From: Anarhynchus alexandrinus
Lineage: Eukaryota; Chordata; Aves; Charadriiformes; Charadriidae
Length of the DNA stretch: 64,000 bases
Assembly: GCA_008711295.1 (NCBI GenBank)
Contig: VUYV01000325.1
Coordinates: 107,655 to 171,654, forward strand
Direction: 5' to 3'
The notes beneath the pieces were generated by a model that was given only the letters and a program-made list of their open reading frames with translations, searched no databases and was not told where the DNA came from. The position numbers and the translations under genes are program-made. Shown here piece after piece: positions 60,001 through 64,000 of this stretch; within the stretch, counting starts at the first letter, position 1, and every line of letters starts with the position of its first letter.

Positions 60001-63000
60001 AAGAAATGAGTAGGGGAATCTCATGTAATGACAGGGACTGGGGCGATAACGTGAGGCGGCATCGCTGGAGCAGTGAGAGGAAGGAGCGGTCCCAGTTCAG
60101 GCTCACCAGTGCTGGCTTTCAGCACGCGTACGGGGCAGGACGTGGTGTTTGATTGCCAGGCTTCCGCAGCGTCCTGGTTGTGTTGCCTTCGTTCCTAGCT
60201 AAGGGGAGGGTTGGTGGTGCCTGAAGCGAAGCCAGCAGCAGGGCTCGCGCTACCCTTCCACCGAGGGCGAGGCTTATGCTCCCCCTCATTTCTGCAGCTT
60301 TCAAAATACCAGCCCCTCCCAGGAACGTGGCTGTGCCTGCACGATCCGTGAGGAAAACCTGGGACATCGGGTTGAGTTGCGTTTCTTCTGTTCCGTAGGT
60401 GGCAGGGCTGTTACTGTTTGCTTTTGAGGTGACTTTTAATGCGGGTGAAAGCAATGAGAGCTGCCAGAGGCAGTATGCCTCCAGTTCAGGCCAAACTTTC
60501 CCCCCTTACCGATGGGGGGTTGTGTTGGTCGGTGTCACTCTGCTGTCTCCAGTCCGTTCCTGAAAACCAAATACCAGTTTGGTGGCAGTGCTCAAGGCAA
60601 GTCTAACAGCTGCTCGGATCAGTTTGGTCTCTTGGGTTGGTTTTCTTGTCACAGAATTCAGAGGCTGAAGGACTGTGTGGTCCCTTTGAGCCTTGCTCGG
60701 CCGTCGAAGGAGGAAGGGTCTGCTCGTGATCACGCACACTGCCTGACTCTGTCCCCAGGTCTAGAGGCAAGAGCTCCTTGCTCAGCAGCGTTGGCCAGAT
60801 AACTGAGCGTCTTCTGGCATCTGCGGCGTCCTGGTTTTACAGCACTTCGGGGATTCTTGAGGGGAGTGTGCTGGGAAGAAGCAGTTGTTTAAAAGATGCC
60901 GAGAAACGGGGTTAAAAATAAACAGATTGCTCAGTGAGTGAATACCAGCCCAACCCTTTGTTCGCAGGGAAGACGGGGAGTGCAAATGTCGGGAAAATGA
61001 GCGAGCTTTCATGGCAGGGAGGCTCCAGACCTGAGAGTGAGTCTTTGCATTTTGAGCCCAGGGTCACCCCAGCACACAGGACAAGAGGGCTCCTTCTGGT
61101 GCCGTGTCAGCACAGGGCTCTGCCCCGGCAGGGAGCGGTGCTGCCTCTGTCTCCTTCAGCCCCTCACGCCAAGGCTCTTAGAGCTCCCTCCCGGGTTCCC
61201 GAGACTCCCTTTTTCTCACACGGGCGAATTGTCATGTCCATACCTCTCAGCTGTCGCTTTCAACGGGGTTTTTTTGTGTTTTTTTTCAACCAGAGCTCAT
61301 TCAGCACTGCCTTCTCATTGCACTGGGGGTTCATCCCCACCCAACATGATCAGCATTTAAGCATTTTCTCTTTTATTTGCAGAACAGCCCACCGAAACAT
61401 TTGTTTTCCACCTCTTATGATTTTTTCCGTTCACCTGAAAGCACTACGTATCCATGTTTTGTCACCTTTCTCCATTTCGTGGGCAAGCAGGCCCACGTCC
61501 CGTTAATCGGAGGACTTGGTGGAGCACATTTGTTGGACAGCCTGACGGTGGTCTCAGAGTGTGGAGAGGGGCCGGGACACTGGGAGTTCCTGGATTTTTC
61601 AGTAGTGATGTAACAGCCTCCCAGTATAGCGTTTCCCATTTAAAACTCCCTCTTAGTTGCTATATAAAGGTCTTGCAACTTTGGCACGCCACGCGGTAGC
61701 GCAGAGCCCAGGGTCTGCTCTGCTTTTGTTGCAGCGTCTCCCTGGAGCGGCCCCTCTCCCTCCGCCAGCAGGGCAGCCAGGGCAGAGAGCGTTTTCGCCG
61801 GCACGACGGTGCTTTGCCTTCCCTCAGCACGCCCTGTCGCGGCTGAGGATCTGCTGGCGCAGCCCACGCTCCCGTGGTGGAACGCTTTGGTGACACACGC
61901 TCAGTCTGAGTTGCTGCTGTTGCGGAGAGCCGCGCCGTACCGGTGCTGGCTGATCACACGCGGTGCAGGATTTACCCCTCTTTCATGAAATGTGGTACTA
62001 TCTCAAATACACATTGCTACATGATAACCGGCAGATGTTCCTGTTCCTGGTAGCTAGAATAAATTTTGCATCTTACTTTCAGAGGCGTCTTTCTATCACT
62101 AATTCAGAAGCACTTTCCTTCAACCAAAAGAAAGAGAGAAAAAGGAACTGGCATTAAAAGAAAACGTAAGATCACACTCCACTGCCCAGCATCTGACCTC
62201 CTGCCTTGCTGCTTCACCCCAGCCACTCAGCTTTTTCTTTTCCTTTTTCCCTTTTCCCTACTTCACGCTTTTTGCTACTCTGCCCCGGTTTCAGTTTGCC
62301 CTCCCGCACATCTCCCATCACTCTCTCTCATCTGGAGGACGGCAGCTCTAGGTCATTCACCCTTTCTTCCCTCTAACCCACTTCCCTGTCACAGCGGAGG
62401 TCCTCTCCTCCACCACTTGCCCAGTAGCTCTGCCCCTCTCCCTCCGCCGCGTCCCTGCCGAGCCTGGTGGGCAGATTGCACCCCGGTCCTGCCTGCACCT
62501 CTGAAGCCCTCTTGCAGCAAGGGGGGTTTCTCCACCAGCCCTTACTTAGAGCGCGGCAGGTGTCCTGGGGAAAAAAAGTCACTTCCCTACCCAATTCTTG
62601 GCTGCGGCTGCAGGTAAGAAGAGTTTTGGGATTTCTCCTCCCATGGGAGGTAGGAAAGGGCGAGGAGGGGGACAGCAGCACCGGCAGATCGTGGAGGTTA
62701 TCCTAACTGGCTGCTGTTGCAGAGCAGCAAGAGAGAGCAAGCTGGTTTGTGAGCCCTGTCGTGCAGCAGGGCATGTCTCACTGCGCTTGGAAGCAAACAG
62801 CGTCCCGAAACACTGGCACCTTCCCGTGTCCTGCACATCCCTCTGGAGGCAGTCACACCTGCGGCCTCCTTCCCCCGAGGAGTTAGCGCTGCTTAGAGCC
62901 GGCTGTGCGTTCATCCTGATGTGTGCAACCAGCTTCAGCCCCGCGAGATCGCCTTGTTCGTTCTTTCTCTCTCTTCCTTTCTCTCCCTTTCTCTCCCTCC

Positions 63001-64000
63001 CCCTCCCTCCCTCCCTCCNTGACCGCCCCCACCCCACCCAAGAGGCTCTGTCTTTCCCAGATCAGCCTTTCATTTGGGGCAATCTCAGCTCTTCTGTGAT
63101 TTCTCCTCCTCCTCCTCTTTCTGAGCTGGCGCTTGCTGTTCTGCACCGATGCACGAGGCTGGGACTCTGCCCTGACGCTGCTCGCTCTCCCCAGCAGGGA
63201 AGCAGAGGGGCCGCTGCGCCAAGGCTCTGAAGGGCGTGTGTGACCTCACGGGGGTGATCAAGATCAGCGATGACAGCAGCACCGACTCCGACATGGGGCT
63301 CGACAGTGACTTCAACTCCTCCCCGGAGTCCGTGTTTGAGACGGACGATGTCATCTTCGTTGAGCGCACCTACAACGGCTTCGCAGCTGAGGACAGAAGT
63401 AAGCAGAGGGCAGCACGGGGTTCGCTCCTCCCTCGCTGCGGGGGGCTGGGAACTGGGGTCACGTCGTTCCGGCGTGTGGCACCCAGTGCACAGAACGCAG
63501 GCGCAGACTGCCGCCCGCCCCGGTGCCCTGCAAGCACGGACGGCGGCAGATCAGACGTGACCTTTTTGGGGGGTCTGGCTGAGGGGATTGCAGTCAGTGA
63601 GATGACCTGAGGAGACTCTCCTGGTGTTTTCTTGGAGTGGTGAAGCTCCTCCTGTGCTCGGGACAGCCTTATGATCTTGGCTACGCTTTACCCTGTGGTG
63701 GTCAAACTTGGGCTTGTGAGGCTGATTCACGGTAACCTGCTGTGATCAGCGAGCAGGAAGAATTTGCCCCGCATGCTCCTTCCCCCACCAAAATAGGGGG
63801 AAGCACAGCATGAATTCACTCCGTGCTCAGCAGCATTTATTGCAAGTCAGAGTGTCTTTGCCTGCTCATCTCATAGTGCCCCCAGAAGCCCTCGGGGACA
63901 ACTTTGTTTCCCCCCCTCTGATTCGCAGTTATCAGGTAACTCTATAAACTCTGCATTTTGCATTGCAGGTAATTTTCACGTGCTGCCTTCCCGGAAAGAT
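20884..64000 (+). CDS. SBNO2: SBNO2 (strawberry notch homolog 2), N-terminal part, 18 coding exons, runs off the window
   Basis: Joining 20884-21009, 22113-22192, 29208-29331, 46814-46978, 52748-52840, 53435-53531, 53936-54096, 54546-54679, 55188-55278, 56656-56799, 57308-57425, 57853-57958, 58147-58300, 58690-58866, 59533-59630, 62083-62165, 63198-63398 and 63969-64000 gives 2,184 coding bases (728 codons) without stops. Every intron has GT-AG ends and phases match throughout. The product is a strawberry-notch family nuclear protein with a DExH-like helicase/ATPase core: Walker [10 protein letters not shown] with Lys at about residue 306, DECH at 409-412 and SAT at 442-444. SBNO2 is favoured over SBNO1 by the N-terminus (an AMD.. 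start region followed by YPQHE) and the [13 protein letters not shown] block. In mammals SBNO2 acts as a transcriptional co-regulator in the IL-10/STAT3 anti-inflammatory response. The helicase-core identity is seen directly; the cellular role is inferred from the family. The C-terminal half is outside the window. Confidence 0.96.
21010..22112 (+). other. SBNO2: SBNO2 intron 2 (1,103 bp)
   Basis: GTGAGG donor, TTTCAG acceptor, phase 0. Nothing else recognised. Confidence 0.85.
22113..22192 (+). CDS. SBNO2: SBNO2 exon 3, residues 43-69
   Basis: Acceptor TCCTTTCAG; donor CCA|GTGAGT; 80 bp, ends in phase 2. Encodes a Ser/Pro/aromatic-rich stretch ([18 protein letters not shown]..), corresponding to the divergent tyrosine- and proline-rich N-terminus of SBNO2. 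The last two bases (CA) combine with G of exon 4 to make Gln. Confidence 0.9.
25170..25311. repeat. Short direct duplication flanking a single-N gap at 25248
   Basis: The block at 25170-25193 recurs at 25250-25273, and the block at 25218-25247 recurs at 25282-25311. The N lies between the copies. The pattern fits overlapping contig ends that were not merged, or alleles differing by a small deletion, and less well a biological repeat. Confidence 0.85.
25421..25490. repeat. A/C-rich low-complexity tract
   Basis: An A-run of about ten bases is followed by irregular CCAAA/CCAACC-type units up to about 25490. Confidence 0.8.
29208..29331 (+). CDS. SBNO2: SBNO2 exon 4, residues 69-110
   Basis: Acceptor CCTTACAG; donor CAG|GTAAGT; 124 bp, ends in phase 0. 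Encodes [16 protein letters not shown] followed by a [23 protein letters not shown] block. The spacing matches the mammalian segment containing DTSYAPV and the KTCDFAQ-type end. Confidence 0.92.
38510..38575 (-). mobile_element. MIR-like SINE fragment, antisense
   Basis: AGGCAAGAGCTGG is followed by ATCAAGGTCACACAGCAAGG, resembling the reverse complement of the MIR core (the CTGTGTGACCTTGGGCAAG motif). Flanks are too diverged to set limits. Confidence 0.45.
39390..39780. promoter_or_regulatory. CpG-rich block in intron 4
   Basis: Dense CpG dinucleotides and high GC against AT-rich flanks. It could be an intragenic CpG island, an alternative promoter or an enhancer. No clear TSS motif or donor-bounded first exon was identified. 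Overlapping open frames on both strands here look composition-driven. Confidence 0.5.
40200..40392. promoter_or_regulatory. Very GC-rich CpG block with G-quadruplex-type runs, upstream of the candidate alternative first exon
   Basis: Multiple G-runs on the + strand (about 40258-40312) have short loops, within CpG-dense sequence that ends near 40370. The candidate alternative exon starts less than 300 bp downstream, so this block is a reasonable candidate for its promoter. This is inferred from composition only. Confidence 0.5.
40664..40792 (+). promoter_or_regulatory. Upstream ORF (42 codons) overlapping the candidate alternative SBNO2 start
   Basis: ATG at 40664, just after a GCTGCCGCTGCTGCCGCGG stretch, reads 42 codons and stops at TAA 40790-40792. 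It therefore overlaps the MSQ.. start at 40768 in another reading frame. If the alternative exon is transcribed from upstream of 40664, this ORF would compete with initiation at 40768. The encoded peptide resembles no family I know. Confidence 0.4.
40768..40812 (+). CDS. SBNO2: Candidate alternative first coding exon of SBNO2 (15 residues)
   Basis: ATG at 40768 encodes [15 protein letters not shown] and meets a donor AAG|GTAATG at 40813 in phase 0. That is exactly the phase needed to splice to exon 5 at 46814. It lies downstream of a CpG/G-rich block and a TATA-like TTTTAAAAG at about 40612. The resulting protein would lack residues 1-110 but keep the acidic linker and the whole ATPase core. 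Mammalian SBNO2 has isoforms with different N-termini, but I cannot confirm from memory that this peptide is one of them. Transcript data would decide. Confidence 0.5.
42428..42476. repeat. A/C-rich low-complexity tract
   Basis: A-runs separated by CC or CACACC, similar in style to the tract at 25421. Confidence 0.75.
42665..42702. repeat. 19-bp exact tandem duplication
   Basis: GTTTAGGTGATGATCCTTC occurs at 42665-42683 and again at 42684-42702. Confidence 0.95.
46814..46978 (+). CDS. SBNO2: SBNO2 exon 5, residues 111-165
   Basis: Acceptor CATTTCAG; donor GAG|GTACGG; 165 bp, phase 0 at both ends. Encodes [15 protein letters not shown] and [17 protein letters not shown], then [12 protein letters not shown]. 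This block matches the mammalian SBNO2 segment SSYFEDFSN/SSVDSLSDIVD/ADSLNQVSTIWD closely and is the best N-terminal diagnostic against SBNO1. Confidence 0.95.
46979..52747 (+). other. SBNO2: SBNO2 intron 5 (5,769 bp)
   Basis: GTACGG donor, TTCCAG acceptor, phase 0. T/G-rich low-complexity tracts lie at 48930-48976 and 51110-51155. A GC-richer patch lies at about 51,370-51,690, where the open frames overlap on both strands and show no domain. Confidence 0.8.
51110..51155. repeat. T-rich low-complexity tract
   Basis: A long T-run with a few C and A interruptions. Confidence 0.8.
52748..52840 (+). CDS. SBNO2: SBNO2 exon 6, residues 166-196
   Basis: Acceptor TTCCAG; donor CAG|GTGAGA; 93 bp, phase 0. 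Encodes [25 protein letters not shown], corresponding to the mammalian LFQLSRPFAGF..STPLLVSYQ. A probably disordered Ser/Pro/Asn-rich linker. Confidence 0.94.
52841..53434 (+). other. SBNO2: SBNO2 intron 6 (594 bp)
   Basis: GTGAGA donor, TTTCAG acceptor, phase 0. Nothing else recognised. Confidence 0.85.
53435..53531 (+). CDS. SBNO2: SBNO2 exon 7, residues 197-229: acidic segment
   Basis: Acceptor CTTTCAG; donor AAGT|GTGAGT; 97 bp, ends in phase 1. Encodes a Glu-rich run ([15 protein letters not shown]) followed by [12 protein letters not shown]. The ETYA-YVPSK motif is conserved in strawberry notch proteins just before the helicase region. The final T joins CC of exon 8 to form Ser. Confidence 0.95.
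53532..53935 (+). other. SBNO2: SBNO2 intron 7 (404 bp)
   Basis: GTGAGT donor, TTTAG acceptor, phase 1. Nothing else recognised. Confidence 0.85.
53936..54096 (+). CDS. SBNO2: SBNO2 exon 8, residues 229-282: start of the SNO helicase-like region
   Basis: Acceptor CATTTAG; donor CAG|GTACGG; 161 bp, ends in phase 0. Encodes [20 protein letters not shown] and [12 protein letters not shown], ending [13 protein letters not shown]. The [17 protein letters not shown] block is a strawberry-notch hallmark. [13 protein letters not shown] has the character of a Q-motif-like segment preceding the nucleotide-binding site. Confidence 0.96.
54097..54545 (+). other. SBNO2: SBNO2 intron 8 (449 bp)
   Basis: GTACGG donor, TTGCAG acceptor, phase 0. 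Nothing else recognised. Confidence 0.85.
54546..54679 (+). CDS. SBNO2: SBNO2 exon 9, residues 283-327: Walker A
   Basis: Acceptor TTTTGCAG; donor TGTG|GTAAGT; 134 bp, ends in phase 2. Encodes [19 protein letters not shown] followed by [20 protein letters not shown]. The [10 protein letters not shown]-loop is intact, with the catalytic-type Lys at residue 306 and Thr at 309, as expected for ATP binding. Confidence 0.97.
54680..55187 (+). other. SBNO2: SBNO2 intron 9 (508 bp)
   Basis: GTAAGT donor, CTGCAG acceptor, phase 2. Contains a MIR-type SINE fragment. Confidence 0.85.
54781..54885 (+). mobile_element. MIR-type SINE fragment, sense
   Basis: CTGTGGCCTTGGGTAAGTCG is followed by CCACCTCTTTGTGCCTG and TGAAATGGGAATA, then a region resembling the MIR 3' part (AATGAGTCACTATGAAATAG). 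This is the order of the MIR core: TGACCTTGGGCAAGTCACTT, a CTGAGCCT motif, then GTAAAATGGG. It is an ancient CORE-SINE found across amniotes; the limits are approximate. Confidence 0.7.
55188..55278 (+). CDS. SBNO2: SBNO2 exon 10, residues 327-357
   Basis: Acceptor CTCTGCAG; donor AAG|GTAGGG; 91 bp, ends in phase 0. Encodes [20 protein letters not shown] followed by [10 protein letters not shown], nearly identical to the mammalian segment. It follows the P-loop in the first RecA-like lobe. Confidence 0.96.
55279..56655 (+). other. SBNO2: SBNO2 intron 10 (1,377 bp)
   Basis: GTAGGG donor, CTGCAG acceptor, phase 0. Nothing else recognised. Confidence 0.85.
56656..56799 (+). CDS. SBNO2: SBNO2 exon 11, residues 358-405
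   Basis: Acceptor TTTCTGCAG; the donor is the unusual GTT|GTATCCTTTT at 56800; 144 bp, phase 0. Encodes [20 protein letters not shown] and [20 protein letters not shown], then CRENFDGV. The [10 protein letters not shown] block is conserved and forms part of the RecA-like lobe before the DECH motif. Confidence 0.97.
56800..57307 (+). other. SBNO2: SBNO2 intron 11 (508 bp): U12-type GT-AG intron
   Basis: The 5' splice site GTATCCTTTT (56800-56809) matches the minor-spliceosome consensus (RTATCCTTT). A perfect U12 branch-point core, TCCTTAAC, lies at 57284-57291, with the likely branch A about 17 nt before the AG that ends at 57307. There is no long polypyrimidine tract between branch and AG, also as expected for U12 introns. 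Splicing should depend on U11/U12-U4atac/U6atac snRNPs. Confidence 0.92.
57308..57425 (+). CDS. SBNO2: SBNO2 exon 12, residues 406-445: DECH box and SAT motif
   Basis: Acceptor CCCTCCAG; donor ACAG|GTGAGC; 118 bp, ends in phase 1. Encodes [20 protein letters not shown] and ends [14 protein letters not shown] at 409-412 is the Walker B/motif II, and SAT at 442-444 is the motif III equivalent; both are intact. Confidence 0.97.
57426..57852 (+). other. SBNO2: SBNO2 intron 12 (427 bp)
   Basis: GTGAGC donor, AAACAG acceptor, phase 1. Nothing else recognised. Confidence 0.85.
57853..57958 (+). CDS. SBNO2: SBNO2 exon 13, residues 445-480
   Basis: Acceptor CAAACAG; donor AGAG|GTAAGT; 106 bp, ends in phase 2. 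Encodes [20 protein letters not shown] and [15 protein letters not shown], a strongly conserved strawberry-notch block after the SAT motif. Confidence 0.97.
57959..58146 (+). other. SBNO2: SBNO2 intron 13 (188 bp), shortest intron
   Basis: GTAAGT donor, TCCCAG acceptor, phase 2. Confidence 0.85.
58147..58300 (+). CDS. SBNO2: SBNO2 exon 14, residues 480-531
   Basis: Acceptor CTCCCAG; donor TTG|GTGAGC; 154 bp, ends in phase 0. Encodes [20 protein letters not shown] and [17 protein letters not shown], almost invariant in the family. The following [14 protein letters not shown] is more variable than in mammals. Confidence 0.97.
58301..58689 (+). other. SBNO2: SBNO2 intron 14 (389 bp)
   Basis: GTGAGC donor, CTGCAG acceptor, phase 0. 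An A-run and T-run lie at 58443-58467. Confidence 0.85.
58690..58866 (+). CDS. SBNO2: SBNO2 exon 15, residues 532-590
   Basis: Acceptor GTCTGCAG; donor AAG|GTGCGG; 177 bp, phase 0. Encodes [40 protein letters not shown] and [19 protein letters not shown]. The [16 protein letters not shown] motif is a near-invariant strawberry-notch signature. Confidence 0.97.
58867..59532 (+). other. SBNO2: SBNO2 intron 15 (666 bp)
   Basis: GTGCGG donor, CCGCAG acceptor, phase 0. Nothing else recognised. Confidence 0.85.
59533..59630 (+). CDS. SBNO2: SBNO2 exon 16, residues 591-623: start of the second helicase lobe
   Basis: Acceptor CCCCGCAG; donor CAGA|GTGAGT; 98 bp, ends in phase 2. Encodes [20 protein letters not shown] and [23 protein letters not shown] occupies the position where helicase C-terminal lobes begin (motif IV-like). 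Confidence 0.97.
59631..62082 (+). other. SBNO2: SBNO2 intron 16 (2,452 bp)
   Basis: GTGAGT donor, CTTTCAG acceptor, phase 2. Mixed composition; no exon, RNA gene or clear repeat recognised. Confidence 0.85.
62083..62165 (+). CDS. SBNO2: SBNO2 exon 17, residues 623-651: basic NLS-type segment
   Basis: Acceptor TACTTTCAG; donor AAAC|GTAAGA; 83 bp, ends in phase 1. Encodes [20 protein letters not shown] then GTGIKRK. Two Lys/Arg clusters (638-643 and 648-651) separated by four residues form a bipartite-like nuclear localisation signal. The last base C makes Arg or Pro depending on which exon 18 acceptor is used. Confidence 0.95.
62166..63194 (+). other. SBNO2: SBNO2 intron 17 (1,029 bp, or 1,032 with the second acceptor)
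   Basis: GTAAGA donor, CCCCAG(CAG) acceptor, phase 1. Contains a long pyrimidine tract interrupted by an N. Confidence 0.85.
62962..63018. repeat. Pyrimidine tract (CTTT/CCCT)n ending at a single-N gap (63019)
   Basis: Irregular CTTTCTCTC units grade into CCCT repeats up to the N at 63019. The repeat probably caused the assembly break, and its true length is unknown. Confidence 0.9.
63195..63398 (+). CDS. SBNO2: SBNO2 exon 18, residues 651-718: basic then Ser/Asp-rich segment, tandem acceptor
   Basis: Two CAG acceptors are adjacent (AG ending at 63194 and at 63197). Both keep the frame: the downstream one gives ..KRKRKQRGR.., the upstream one ..KRKPGKQRGR... The downstream form resembles the continuous basic run of mammalian SBNO2 more closely. 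The exon continues [20 protein letters not shown], then a Ser/Asp stretch including [10 protein letters not shown], typical of casein-kinase-2-type sites. Donor AGAA|GTAAGC at 63399; ends in phase 1. Confidence 0.93.
63399..63968 (+). other. SBNO2: SBNO2 intron 18 (570 bp)
   Basis: GTAAGC donor, ATTGCAG acceptor, phase 1. Nothing else recognised. Confidence 0.85.
63969..64000 (+). CDS. SBNO2: SBNO2 exon 19, 5' part only, residues 718-728
   Basis: Acceptor GCATTGCAG; the exon continues past the window end. With A from exon 18 it reads [11 protein letters not shown] in phase. The mammalian protein has a similar short ..LLQRD.. motif at the same place, just before PHGPG and the coiled-coil-forming LERVERL region. 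Confidence 0.8.

Noticed and set aside
1..64000. Prokaryotic-type systems (CRISPR, operons, insertion sequences), tRNA or rRNA genes
   Set aside because: No regularly spaced repeats, cloverleaf-forming sequences, rRNA blocks or closely packed reading frames were found. Splice-site structure and CR1/MIR repeats show a vertebrate nuclear locus.

Overview
The window is from a vertebrate nuclear genome, most probably a bird. It has long AT-rich introns with GT-AG boundaries, CpG-rich promoter DNA, and several CR1 LINE 3' ends of the avian type ending in TGATTCTATGA-like motifs. One protein-coding gene dominates: the N-terminal half of SBNO2 (strawberry notch homolog 2) on the + strand. I join 18 coding exons from the start codon at 20884 to the window edge, giving about 728 codons with no internal stop or frameshift. 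The vertebrate protein is about 1,360 residues, so the C-terminal half lies beyond 64000. Layout: (1) 1-7186 is upstream DNA with GC-rich sequence, two 12-bp minisatellites, an antisense LTR remnant, CR1 pieces and a gap-bounded duplicate of the promoter. (2) 7187-7315 is the CpG-island promoter and first noncoding exon, with paired ETS sites and a YY1-type AAGATGGCGGC element. (3) 7316-20785 is a 13.5-kb first intron. (4) 20786-46978 holds four widely spaced exons encoding the divergent, low-complexity N-terminus. Its 17.5-kb intron 4 contains CpG-rich blocks and a probable alternative first exon (40664-40812). (5) 46979-64000 holds a compact cluster of exons encoding an acidic linker, the helicase-like ATPase core (Walker A, DECH box, SAT motif), a basic nuclear-localisation-type segment and a Ser/Asp-rich segment. 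SBNO2 is known from mammals as a nuclear co-regulator induced downstream of IL-10/STAT3. Function here is inferred from family membership. The most interesting observations are: a minor-spliceosome (U12-type) intron immediately before the DECH box; the candidate intronic promoter that would make a shorter SBNO2 with a different 15-residue N-terminus; a TGATG stop/start overlap between an upstream ORF and the main start codon; a NAGNAG tandem acceptor at exon 18; a perfect 36-bp-arm palindrome just upstream of the promoter; and a promoter copy trapped between two single-N gaps, which looks like an assembly false duplication. I found no RNA gene, CRISPR array, prokaryotic system or second convincing protein-coding gene.
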